The notes under the pieces are model-generated. The model was not told the origin of the DNA. It was given only the letters and a program-made list of their open reading frames with translations, and searched no databases. From an uncultured Collinsella sp. (GTDB lineage: Bacteria > Actinomycetota > Coriobacteriia > Coriobacteriales > Coriobacteriaceae), in the NCBI GenBank assembly GCA_900549025.1, contig URMZ01000004.1, positions 34,995 to 98,994 of the forward strand: a DNA stretch of 64,000 bases, given 5' to 3'. Made by a program: the position numbers and the translations under genes. Of the stretch, positions 8,738 to 16,856 are shown one piece after another (the stretch's first letter is position 1; each line of letters opens with the position of its first letter).

Positions 8738-10030
8738 GTGCTCGCACCCCATATTTCCGTCGTCAACCTCGGCTGCCGTGTCAACCGGGTTGAGTCTGAC
8801 CGTATCACTGCCGATCTTATGCGCCTGGGCTTTGCTATTGTGGAGCCCCAGGATGCCGATTTGATCGTCATTAACACCTGTGCCGTTACGGGCGAGGCCG
8901 AGGCTAAGACCCGTAAGGCCGTCCGTCATGCGCTGGCCTATCCGGGCGAGCCTTACGTGGTCGTAACCGGCTGCGTCGTCAACCTGCATCCCGAGGAGTT
9001 GCTGGAGCTCTCCGATCGCGTGATCGCCGAGCCGTCCAAGATTGACGTCGCCGAGCGCGTCTGCGAGGTGCTGGGTGTCGAATCCGATAGCGTTCCCGCC
9101 TGCAGCGATGGCGAGGTGGTCGATGCGCTCGGTCGCTCTCGCCTGGGCGTGAAGATTCAGGACGGCTGCAACCATCGCTGCACCTATTGCATTGTGTGGA
9201 AGGCACGCGGCCCCGAGCGCTCCGTGCCCGTTGAGTCCGTACTCGAGCAAGTTCGCGAGGCCCAGGAGGCCGGCGTGCCCGAGGTGGTGCTGACCGGTGT
9301 GAACCTGGGCGCCTACGATGGCAAGAGCGCGACCGACGAGCATGTCGAAATCGATGAGCTGCTCGAGGCCATCATGGAGCGCACGTCTATCCCGCATGTG
9401 CGCATTTCCTCGGTCGAGCCCATGGATATCTCTGAGCGCCTGCTTAAGGTTATGGCGCGCTATCCGCAGCGTATCGCCCCGTTTTTGCACCTGCCCGTGC
9501 AGTCCGGCTGCACGGCGACCCTGCATCGCATGGGCCGTCCCTATAGTGCGAAGGCCTTTGAGGACACGGTGCGTATGATTCGCGCCATCTTGCCCCAGGC
9601 GTCCCTTTCGTGCGATGTCATCGTCGGTTTTCCTGGTGAGACGGACGAGGAGTTCGAGGAATCGCTGGCGCTGTGCCGCCGTGTGGGTTTCTCGCGTATG
9701 CACGTGTTCCGCTACAGCAAGCGTCCCGGTACCCTTGCTGCCGACATGCCCGACCAGGTGCCACCCGAGGTTATGGCCGAGCGCAGCCGCCGTATGCGGG
9801 CCGCCGCACAGGAGCTCGCTATTGCCGACGCTCGTCGTCGCGTGGGCACGGTCGAGCGTGCCGTGCTCGAGTATGGCGACAACCTGACGCTCGGCTCGTT
9901 CCATTATGCCCGTCTTGACGATACCTGTGGACTTACAGCCCCGTGCCTGCTCGATGTTGCTATCATCGGAGTCGATGATTCCGGCTTGGTCCATGCACGC
10001 AGGGAGGTTCATGGAAGCCTCGAAGATTAG
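8738..10030 (+). CDS. mtaB: tRNA t6A37 methylthiotransferase (MtaB-like)
   Basis: A 430-residue radical SAM methylthiotransferase. The auxiliary cluster cysteines are C13 (LGCRVN), C48 (NTCAVTG) and C79 (TGCVVN), and the radical SAM triad is C144/C148/C151 (CNHRCTYC). The LGCRVNRVES start separates it from MiaB (FGCQMN) and RimO (LGCAKN), both also in this window, and matches MtaB, which makes ms2t6A in tRNAs reading ANN codons. Placement directly after dnaJ is the classic dnaJ-(prmA/rsmE)-mtaB neighbourhood. The GTG start is preceded by AAGGAG. The last 20 nt overlap the phoH gene. Confidence 0.88.
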   Translation: MLAPHISVVNLGCRVNRVESDRITADLMRLGFAIVEPQDADLIVINTCAVTGEAEAKTRKAVRHALAYPGEPYVVVTGCVVNLHPEELLELSDRVIAEPSKIDVAERVCEVLGVESDSVPACSDGEVVDALGRSRLGVKIQDGCNHRCTYCIVWKARGPERSVPVESVLEQVREAQEAGVPEVVLTGVNLGAYDGKSATDEHVEIDELLEAIMERTSIPHVRISSVEPMDISERLLKVMARYPQRIAPFLHLPVQSGCTATLHRMGRPYSAKAFEDTVRMIRAILPQASLSCDVIVGFPGETDEEFEESLALCRRVGFSRMHVFRYSKRPGTLAADMPDQVPPEVMAERSRRMRAAAQELAIADARRRVGTVERAVLEYGDNLTLGSFHYARLDDTCGLTAPCLLDVAIIGVDDSGLVHARREVHGSLED

Positions 10031-10997
10031 ACTTACCGTTCCCGAGGGGATTGATCCCTCGCGCGTTTTGGGCGCCGGCGACGGCGTCCTTCGTGCGCTC
10101 GAGAGTTTGGTTCGCGCTCATGTGGTCGCCCGTGGCGATAGCATCTCCGTGAGCGGCGACCCGGACGAGGTCGAACTCGTGGCGCGCTTTTTCGAGCACG
10201 CTTTTCGCGAGGCGGCCGCCGGGCGCACGCTGTCTGCCGACGATGTCTCTCGCTGCCTGGCCGTCTTGCGCGACGGTGAGCACGAGGCTACGTCGCTTCG
10301 CGATGACGTGCTGCTTTCGTATCGCGGCCGCGTCATTCGCCCCAAGACGCTCGGCCAAAAGCGCTATGTGGATGCCATCCGCACGCATACCATCACGTTT
10401 GGCCTGGGTCCTGCCGGCACCGGTAAGACCTATCTGGCTATGGCGCTCGCCGTTGCCGCGCTCAAGCGTCACGAGGTGGGCCGTCTGATCTTGACGCGTC
10501 CGGTTGTCGAGGCGGGGGAGAATCTGGGCTTTTTGCCCGGCACCCTCGAGGAAAAGATCGATCCCTACATGCGTCCGCTTTACGACGCCCTTTTTGACAT
10601 GATGGATCGCGAGCGCACCGATGAGCTTATGGAGCGCGGCGTGATCGAGATCGCCCCGCTTGCCTACATGCGCGGCCGCACGCTGAGTGATGCCTTCGTG
10701 GTGCTCGACGAGGCACAAAATACCACGCCCGAGCAGATGAAGATGTTCCTGACGCGCCTGGGCTTCAACTCCAAGTTCGTGATTACCGGCGACCTGAGCC
10801 AGCGTGACCTGGTGGGTCGTCGTGGTGGCTTGGCGGATGTCGAGAAGATTTTGGGCCGTGTCGATGATGTCGCATTTTCGCACCTCGAGCGTGCCGACGT
10901 GGTGCGCCATGCCTTGGTGGGACGTATCGTCGAGGCATACGATACTTATGATGATGTGCGCGAGAAGCGCGTACGTGACCGAAAGGAGTCCCGTTGA
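10011..10997 (+). CDS. phoH: PhoH family ATPase (YbeZ-like)
   Basis: A 328-residue P-loop ATPase with Walker A GPAGTGKT (about 133-140) and Walker B VVLDEAQN. It is preceded by a small N-terminal KH-like region. The family partners with YbeY in ribosome and RNA quality control. The ATG at 10011 has an AGGGAGG site and lies inside the 3' end of mtaB. The stop overlaps the ybeY start (TTGA), so the two are translationally coupled, which supports a shared function. Confidence 0.9.
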   Translation: MEASKIRLTVPEGIDPSRVLGAGDGVLRALESLVRAHVVARGDSISVSGDPDEVELVARFFEHAFREAAAGRTLSADDVSRCLAVLRDGEHEATSLRDDVLLSYRGRVIRPKTLGQKRYVDAIRTHTITFGLGPAGTGKTYLAMALAVAALKRHEVGRLILTRPVVEAGENLGFLPGTLEEKIDPYMRPLYDALFDMMDRERTDELMERGVIEIAPLAYMRGRTLSDAFVVLDEAQNTTPEQMKMFLTRLGFNSKFVITGDLSQRDLVGRRGGLADVEKILGRVDDVAFSHLERADVVRHALVGRIVEAYDTYDDVREKRVRDRKESR

Positions 10998-11503
10998 GTG
11001 TATTGATCAGCAACGATGCCGAGCTCGATACGCTGCTCGACGCGCAGGAGGTGGAGCACATCTGCGAGGTTGTGCTTGCCGCCGAGGGCGTTGAGCGTGA
11101 AGTCGAGATTTCCCTTTCGTATGTCGACGAGGACGAGATGCACGAGCTCAACCACGAGTGGCGCGGTATCGACCGCACCACCGATGTGCTCTCGTTTGAA
11201 TGCGACTCGGCCTTTGACGAGGATATTCCCGCCGACGAGACGCTCGAGCTCGGCGATATCATCTTGGCCCCGCAGGTTATTGCCCGTCAGGCCCCCGGTT
11301 TTGGCAATAGCCCCGCTGACGAGTGTCGTCTGATGCTCGTACACGGCATGCTGCACCTGCTGGGCTATGACCATATCGAGGACGACGAGGCCGAGGTCAT
11401 GGAGGCCCGCGAGGACGCCATCCTGCGCGATCTGGCGCTCGAGCGCGGCGAGGACCCCAAGCTAGTCCACGTCGGCCCCATCACCAACCACGCCCACGAC
11501 TAG
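10994..11503 (+). CDS. ybeY: Endoribonuclease / rRNA maturation factor YbeY
   Basis: A 169-residue metalloprotein with the invariant zinc motif H117-x3-H121-x5-H127 (HGMLHLLGYDH), used in 16S rRNA 3'-end maturation and ribosome quality control. The start codon is TTG, overlapping the phoH stop, with AAGGAG at 10983. The downstream order dgkA-era-recO is the standard ybeY cluster of Gram-positive bacteria. Confidence 0.93.
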   Translation: MSVLISNDAELDTLLDAQEVEHICEVVLAAEGVEREVEISLSYVDEDEMHELNHEWRGIDRTTDVLSFECDSAFDEDIPADETLELGDIILAPQVIARQAPGFGNSPADECRLMLVHGMLHLLGYDHIEDDEAEVMEAREDAILRDLALERGEDPKLVHVGPITNHAHD

Positions 11504-11512
11504 GAGCCGTCT

Positions 11513-11890
11513 ATGATTCCCGGATCGAACAAGGACCATCCGTCCTTCTTAAAGTCGTTTTCCTACGCCATGGAGGGCTTCGTCACCGCCGTCAAGACCG
11601 AGCGCAACATTAAGGTCATGCTCGTGGCGGGCGTGTGCACCGTCATTGCCGGCTGTATCGTGGGCCTCGACATTGCCGAGTGGGCCACGATTATCATCTG
11701 TTGCGGCCTGGTGATTCACGGCGAGCTGTGCAACACCGCTATGGAGGCTATCGTCGACCTGGCGACCCAGGAGCTCCATCCGCTGGCCAAGCGTGCGAAG
11801 GACATCGCCGCCGCCTCTGTATACATTCTTTCCATCACCGCCGCGATTGTGGGCGTGCTGGTATTTGCCCACGCGCTCGGCTTTATTTAG
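11513..11890 (+). CDS. dgkA: Diacylglycerol kinase / undecaprenol kinase family
   Basis: A 125-residue integral membrane kinase with three hydrophobic helices. The family motif appears as ELCNTAMEAIVDLAT, followed by AKDIAAASV. Gram-positive members phosphorylate undecaprenol rather than diacylglycerol, recycling the lipid carrier of wall synthesis, and the position between ybeY and era fits those members. Substrate cannot be decided from sequence alone. Confidence 0.85.
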   Translation: MIPGSNKDHPSFLKSFSYAMEGFVTAVKTERNIKVMLVAGVCTVIAGCIVGLDIAEWATIIICCGLVIHGELCNTAMEAIVDLATQELHPLAKRAKDIAAASVYILSITAAIVGVLVFAHALGFI

Positions 11891-11902
11891 AAAGGGATTC
11901 CC

Positions 11903-12970
11903 ATGTCCGACAATATGCAGCCTACCGATGAGATCCTGGACGACGAGACTTTGGACGCGGTGGATACCGAGGGGCTCGAGGATGTCGAGGAGTTCGATCC
12001 GTTTGAGGGCATGAGCGATGAGGAGCTCGACGCCCTGTGCGACGAGGACGACAACCTCGCGGGCTTTGGCGACGTTGAGCCTGGTTTTCGCAGCGGCTTC
12101 GTGGCCCTGGTCGGACGCCCCAACGCCGGCAAGTCCACGCTGCTTAATGCCTGCTATGGCAAGAAGGTCGCCATCACCTCACCGGTGGCCCAGACGACCC
12201 GCCGCCGCATGCGCGCCGTCGTCAACCGTCCCGGCTACCAGCTGGTCTTTGTCGATACCCCGGGTATTCATAAGCCCAAGGACGGTCTGGGATCCGAGCT
12301 CAACAAGAGCGCGTTGTTCGAGCTGAACGATGTCGATGTCGTCGCGTTTTTGATTGATGCCACCAAACCGATCGGCAGGGGAGACGCCTGGGTTGCCGAG
12401 CGCGTCAAGAACGCTCGTTCCAAGAAGGTTCTGGTGCTCACTAAGGCCGATGAGGCCGACCCCGCACAGGTCATGGAGCAGCTTAAGGCAGCGCATGAGC
12501 TCATGGAATTTGACGACGAGATTGTGACGTCGTCGGTCAAGAACTTCAACGTCGATGCATTTATCGAGACCGTTGCGCACTTTTTGCCTGAGGGTCCGCG
12601 TTGGTTCCCCGAGGACATGGGTACCGACGCTTCCGATGAGACGCTCGTTGCCGAGTTTGTGCGCGAGAAGGTCTTGCGCCGCACCCGTGATGAGATCCCG
12701 CACTCCGTGGGCGTGATCTGCGATGCGCTCGAGCAGACCAAGAAGGTGCTGCGCGTGCACGCCACCATTTACGTCGAGCGTGAGGGCCAAAAGGGCATCA
12801 TCATTGGAAAGGGCGGCGAGATGATCAAACATATCGGCATCGACGCCCGTCGCGACCTTGAACGCATCTTTGGTACGCAGGTCTTTTTGGAGCTGGACGT
12901 GAAGGTCAAGGCCGGCTGGCGTGACGACGAGGCCCAGATTCGCCGCTTTGGCTATAACGCCGAGGACTAA
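11903..12970 (+). CDS. era: GTPase Era with acidic N-terminal extension
   Basis: A 355-residue Era, about 55 residues longer than usual. Era binds the 3' end of 16S rRNA and assists 30S assembly. G1 GRPNAGKS is at 71-78, G3 DTPGIHK and G4 TKAD follow, and the C-terminal KH domain has IIGKGGEMIKHIG. The first 64 residues are strongly acidic (many Asp/Glu, almost no basic residues) and precede the normal Era start near GFVALVGR. The start at 11903 has AAAGGG nearby. recO follows 15 nt downstream. Confidence 0.92.
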   Translation: MSDNMQPTDEILDDETLDAVDTEGLEDVEEFDPFEGMSDEELDALCDEDDNLAGFGDVEPGFRSGFVALVGRPNAGKSTLLNACYGKKVAITSPVAQTTRRRMRAVVNRPGYQLVFVDTPGIHKPKDGLGSELNKSALFELNDVDVVAFLIDATKPIGRGDAWVAERVKNARSKKVLVLTKADEADPAQVMEQLKAAHELMEFDDEIVTSSVKNFNVDAFIETVAHFLPEGPRWFPEDMGTDASDETLVAEFVREKVLRRTRDEIPHSVGVICDALEQTKKVLRVHATIYVEREGQKGIIIGKGGEMIKHIGIDARRDLERIFGTQVFLELDVKVKAGWRDDEAQIRRFGYNAED

Positions 12971-12985
12971 GGGCGCGCGGCGCGC

Positions 12986-13735
12986 ATGACAGGCTCCCGG
13001 ACATATCGTACGAAGGTGCTCGTCCTCGATAAGACGAAGCTCAAAGAGACGGACCTGATCCTGACGATGCTTGACGAGCGGGGTCGGCAGGTTCGTGCCG
13101 TGGCGAAGGGCGCCCGCAAACCCGGTGGGCGCCTGGCCGCGCGCTGCGAGCTGTTCTGTACCGTCGATATGCTGCTCGCGCATGGACGGTCGCTCGACGT
13201 GGTTTCCCAGGCCGAGCTTATGGATGCGCCGCTCGGCGCTGCGCCCGACTACGAGACGACCTGCGCCGCAAGCGCAATCGCCGAGGTCGCGCGCGTGTGC
13301 TCGTTCGAGGATGCTGAGGACCCGTTTACCTTTGCTATAACGCGGCGAGCGCTTGCCCTGGTGGGCAGCGGGCTTGACACGACACATATGGATTTACTTG
13401 TGGCGGCGTATGTCTTTAAACTGCTGTCGCACGTTGGCTATCGACCCGATTTTTCGGCCTGCGTGCTGTGCGGAGACCCCATGCTGTCGTATTTTTCGCC
13501 CCAGGCCGGCGGTCTCATGTGCGGGTCGTGCGCGTCGAGCGTTCCGGGTGCCGAACTGGTGTCGACCGGCGAGGTCGCCTGGTTGCGCGCCCTCATGTCC
13601 ATGACCTTCGACGAGCTTATGGATCAAAAGATTGACCCGCATACTGCGGCGTTTTTGCTCGGGCTTTCGCATGTCTGGGCGGCAACACATACCGATCAGC
13701 GGCTCCGTGCGATGGAATTCATGTTGGGTCGGTGA
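12986..13735 (+). CDS. recO: DNA repair protein RecO
   Basis: A 249-residue protein with an N-terminal OB fold (RTKVLVLDKTKLKETDLIL) and a C-terminal zinc site formed by CVLCGDP and CGSCA. RecO helps load RecA on SSB-coated gapped DNA together with RecR. It directly follows era, the typical Gram-positive arrangement. The ATG at 12986 lies 15 nt after the era stop. recA and recX are 13 kb downstream. Confidence 0.9.
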   Translation: MTGSRTYRTKVLVLDKTKLKETDLILTMLDERGRQVRAVAKGARKPGGRLAARCELFCTVDMLLAHGRSLDVVSQAELMDAPLGAAPDYETTCAASAIAEVARVCSFEDAEDPFTFAITRRALALVGSGLDTTHMDLLVAAYVFKLLSHVGYRPDFSACVLCGDPMLSYFSPQAGGLMCGSCASSVPGAELVSTGEVAWLRALMSMTFDELMDQKIDPHTAAFLLGLSHVWAATHTDQRLRAMEFMLGR

Positions 13736-13873
13736 TGATGCGCAGGCACAGGCTGCTTGTGGTAACATACCGACCTGTTGGTACCTCGACCTTGGTTGCT
13801 CGCTCCACCGGCGGCTTCCCAGTCCGAGGCGAATTGAGTCGCCCGCGGGCGACGTAAAACGAAAGGTGAAACA
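13736..13873 (+). promoter_or_regulatory. rpsO leader with promoter and hairpin
   Basis: A weak extended -10 (TGG-TAACAT, near 13759-13767) is followed by about 100 nt of leader. The 16-nt palindrome GTCGCCCGCGGGCGAC (13838-13853) lies 7 nt before the GAAAGG ribosome site. S15 represses its own translation through leader structures in several bacteria, and this leader could do the same, but no known S15 motif was recognised. Confidence 0.35.
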
Positions 13874-14152
13874 ATGACTGTTTCCAAAGAGCGCAAGGCG
13901 GAGCTGACTGCCCAGTTCGGTAACACCCCGGTCGACACCGGCAACCCCAAGGTTCAGGTCGCCATCCTGAGCGAGCGCATCAAGGAGCTGACCGAGCACA
14001 TGAAGTCCCACCAGAAGGACTTCCACACCCGTCGTGGTCTGCTCATGCTCGTCGGCCGTCGTCGTCGTCTTCTCTCCTACATCAAGAAGAACGACATCGT
14101 CGAGTACCGTGAGCTCATCAAGGCTCTGGGCATTCGCGACAACATCCAGTAA
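13874..14152 (+). CDS. rpsO: 30S ribosomal protein S15
   Basis: A 92-residue protein with the S15 signature LSERIKELTEHMKSH and RRGLLMLVGRRRRLLSYIKK, which binds the 16S rRNA central-domain three-way junction early in assembly. GAAAGG precedes the ATG. It is followed by an intrinsic terminator and then pnp, the conserved rpsO-pnp pair. Confidence 0.96.
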   Translation: MTVSKERKAELTAQFGNTPVDTGNPKVQVAILSERIKELTEHMKSHQKDFHTRRGLLMLVGRRRRLLSYIKKNDIVEYRELIKALGIRDNIQ

Positions 14153-14167
14153 GGATTTGTACATGCT

Positions 14168-14199
14168 AAGAGCGTCCTGCGCAGCGGGGCGCTCTTTTT
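14168..14199 (+). terminator. Intrinsic terminator of rpsO
   Basis: AAGAGCG-TCC pairs with GG-GCGCTCTT (one G-T pair, loop about 8 nt) and runs into a T5 tract. It may be partial, allowing readthrough into pnp. Confidence 0.8.
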
Positions 14200-14266
14200 G
14201 TGTAAGGGCGTGAATAATCACGCTCTGAAGCGTGGCGGGGGCAGGGGGCCCGCGTCACATGAGAAG

Positions 14267-14289
14267 CCCGCAGGCAAGGGGCCTGTGGG
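14267..14289 (+). promoter_or_regulatory. Hairpin in the pnp leader
   Basis: CCCGCAGGC pairs with GCCTGTGGG over a 5-nt loop, ending 2-3 nt before the AAAGGAG ribosome site of pnp. A second small hairpin (CGTGA-ATAA-TCACG, 14209-14222) lies upstream. In E. coli a pnp leader stem cut by RNase III controls PNPase; whether this is analogous is unknown. Confidence 0.4.
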
Positions 14290-14302
14290 GTAAAGGAGAA
14301 CA

Positions 14303-16549
14303 ATGACACTCGTATCCAAGACCTTTGAGCTGTACGGCAAGACCTACACCTTTGAGTCCGGCGAGCTTGCCAAGCAGGCCACCGGCGCCTGTCTGGTCAA
14401 GCAGGGCGATACCACGATGCTCGACACCGTGGTCGTCTCCAAGGAGCGTAAGAATTACGACTTCTTCCCGCTGACCGTCGACTTCAACGAGAAGATGTAC
14501 GCCGCCGGCCGCATCCCGGGTGGCTACCTCAAGCGTGAGGGCCGTCCCAGCGAGAAGGCCACGCTCACGGCCCGTATGATCGACCGCCCGATTCGCCCGA
14601 GCTTCCCGGACGGCTTCCGCAACGAGGTGCACATCGTCGCTACCTCGCTCGTCGCCGACCAGGTCAACCCCTTCGACGTCATCAACGTCATGGGTGCTTC
14701 TCTGGCCATGACGCTCGGCGGCGTGCCCTTCGAGGGCCCGCTTGCCTGCGTGCGCATCGGCCGCAACGTGGAGACCGGCGAGTTTATCGTCAACCCCACC
14801 TATGAGGAGCGCGAGAACTCCGACCTGGACCTGGAGCTGGGCGGCTCTGCCGACTTCATTTCGATGGTCGAGGCCGGCGCCGAGGAGATCTCCGAGGACG
14901 ATATGCTCGCCGCTATGAAGTTTGGCCAGGAAGCCCTTGCTGCCTTCTGCCAGGCTCAACACGAGTTCGTCGCCGAGTGGGAGCAGGTCAACGGCCCCAT
15001 CGTCAAGAAGGAGTACCCGCTCGACCAACCCGTCGAGGAGGTCCAGGAGCGCATCTTCGCCCACTACGACGAGATGGCAGCCGCCCTTCGCGACGCCGAC
15101 AAGCTCTCCCGTATCGGCAAGGTCGAGGCTCTGAAGGAGTCCATCCGCGCTGAGTTCACCGAAGAGGAGCAGGCTGCTTGGGAGCGCGAGATCCCCGTGG
15201 CGCTCAAGAAGCTCGAGAAGAAGGCCATGCGCACCATGGTCGTTGAGACCGGCGAGCGCGTCGACGGCCGTGCCGCCGACGAGATCCGTCCCATCATGGT
15301 GAAGGACAACTACCTGCCGCTCGTTCACGGCTCCGGCTTGTTCCAGCGCGGCCAGACCCAGGTGCTCTCCGTCCTGTCGCTCGGCATGCTCAACGAGGGC
15401 CAGCGTCTGGATACCATCGAGCCCACCGAGGGCAAGCGCTACATGCACCACTACAACTTCCCGCCGTTCTGCACCGGCGAGACCGGCCGCATGGGCAGCC
15501 CCAAGCGCCGCGAGATCGGCCACGGCAACCTGGCCGAGCGCGCCCTGCTTCCGGTGCTCCCCGACGAGAACGAGTTCCCTTACGCCATCCGTGTCGTCTC
15601 CGAGGTCATGGAGTCAAATGGTTCCTCTTCGATGGCTTCGACCTGTGGTTCCACGCTCGCCCTTATGGACGGCGGCGTGCCCATTAAGCGCCCGGTCTCC
15701 GGTATCGCCATGGGTCTGATCCAGGAGGAGGGCAAGACCGTGGTCCTGTCCGACATCCAGGGTCTCGAGGACTTCCTGGGCGACATGGACTTTAAGGTCA
15801 CCGGTACCACCGAGGGCATCACCGCCCTGCAGATGGACAACAAGGCCACCGGCCTCACCTTCGACATCCTGGCCCGCGCCCTGCAGCAGGCCAAGGAGGG
15901 TCGCGCCTTCATCCTGCAGAAGATGCTCGATGTGATTCCCGAGCCGCGCCACACCACGCGCAGCACCGCTCCGCGCATCGTCTCCATCCAGGTTCCTACC
16001 GATAAGATTCGCGACGTCATTGGCTCCGGCGGCAAGGTCATCCGCGGTATCCAGGACGAGACCGGCGCCTCGGTCGACATCCAGGAGGACGGCACCGTCT
16101 TTGTCGGCGGTACCGGCGAGTCCGTCGATCAGGCTGTCGAGCGCATCAAGCTCATCATCAAGGTTCCCGAGCCGGGCGAGGAGTACACCGGTCGCGTGGT
16201 CTCCATCCAGCCCTTCGGCGCCTTCGTCAACCTGTTGCCCGGCAAGGACGGCCTGCTGCACATCTCCCGCGTCGCCAAGGGCCGCGTGGAGAAGGTCGAG
16301 GATGTCCTCAACGTGGGCGACGAGGTCAAGGTGGTTGTCATCGAGGTCGACGATCGTGGCAAGATCTCGCTCGATCGTCTTGACAAGCCCGAGGCCCCGG
16401 CTCGCGCCGAGGGTGCCTCTGAGGGCGACGGCGGGCACTTCCAGCGCCGTGAGCGTCCGCGTCGCGAGCGCTCCGAGCGCAGTGATCGCCCGCGCCGTCC
16501 CGGCGACAACGGAGGCCGTAAGCCCCGCCGTCACCACGACGCCGAGTAA
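14303..16549 (+). CDS. pnp: Polyribonucleotide nucleotidyltransferase (PNPase)
   Basis: A 748-residue phosphorolytic 3'-5' exoribonuclease. Two RNase PH-like halves (the second with GSGLFQRGQTQVLS and the SSMASTCGSTLALMDGG segment) are followed by a KH domain (VIGSGGKVIRGI) and an S1 domain (GRVVSIQPFGAFVNLLPGKDGLLH, here abbreviated by ends). The last ~50 residues are Arg/Glu/Gly-rich and disordered, a likely RNA- or partner-binding tail. A stem just before its ribosome site and a strong terminator after it frame the gene. RNase J and RNase Y genes lie nearby. Confidence 0.95.
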   Translation: MTLVSKTFELYGKTYTFESGELAKQATGACLVKQGDTTMLDTVVVSKERKNYDFFPLTVDFNEKMYAAGRIPGGYLKREGRPSEKATLTARMIDRPIRPSFPDGFRNEVHIVATSLVADQVNPFDVINVMGASLAMTLGGVPFEGPLACVRIGRNVETGEFIVNPTYEERENSDLDLELGGSADFISMVEAGAEEISEDDMLAAMKFGQEALAAFCQAQHEFVAEWEQVNGPIVKKEYPLDQPVEEVQERIFAHYDEMAAALRDADKLSRIGKVEALKESIRAEFTEEEQAAWEREIPVALKKLEKKAMRTMVVETGERVDGRAADEIRPIMVKDNYLPLVHGSGLFQRGQTQVLSVLSLGMLNEGQRLDTIEPTEGKRYMHHYNFPPFCTGETGRMGSPKRREIGHGNLAERALLPVLPDENEFPYAIRVVSEVMESNGSSSMASTCGSTLALMDGGVPIKRPVSGIAMGLIQEEGKTVVLSDIQGLEDFLGDMDFKVTGTTEGITALQMDNKATGLTFDILARALQQAKEGRAFILQKMLDVIPEPRHTTRSTAPRIVSIQVPTDKIRDVIGSGGKVIRGIQDETGASVDIQEDGTVFVGGTGESVDQAVERIKLIIKVPEPGEEYTGRVVSIQPFGAFVNLLPGKDGLLHISRVAKGRVEKVEDVLNVGDEVKVVVIEVDDRGKISLDRLDKPEAPARAEGASEGDGGHFQRRERPRRERSERSDRPRRPGDNGGRKPRRHHDAE

Positions 16550-16572
16550 CAGCTCCACATAAGCAGTTCAAC

Positions 16573-16604
16573 AAGGGCGACTCCGTACAGGGGTCGCCCT
16601 TTTG
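16573..16604 (+). terminator. Intrinsic terminator of pnp
   Basis: AAGGGCGACTCC pairs with GGGGTCGCCCTT (one T-G pair) over a GTACA loop and runs into TTTT. Confidence 0.85.
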
Positions 16605-16856
16605 CTTGCGCCCGGGAGGGACGCATATGAAGTTTCCTGCTCTACAGTCCTGCGCAAGACGAGAAACCGGCGGGATAGACCAGTTCAGATGGGGCTTTGA
16701 TGCATGGGTGGTCTGTTGTTGTGCAAATGGGTATCATACTGTGGTTACTGCGTCGACTCTGTGATGCATGTTTGTACGTTCCCGGCGGTCGGTTTGCCAG
16801 AAGCGCCCCGTCGGTTGTTCCAGACCCGTTTCGAAGAAAGGAAACAACACTCACCT
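16605..16856 (+). other. Non-coding stretch upstream of RNase J
   Basis: About 250 bp with no convincing gene. A -10-like TATCAT (16732-16737) is the best promoter candidate, without a clear -35. An in-frame extension of the RNase J frame begins at 16704 but does not look like protein from this family. A GAAAGGA site at 16836-16842 serves the downstream start. Confidence 0.3.
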
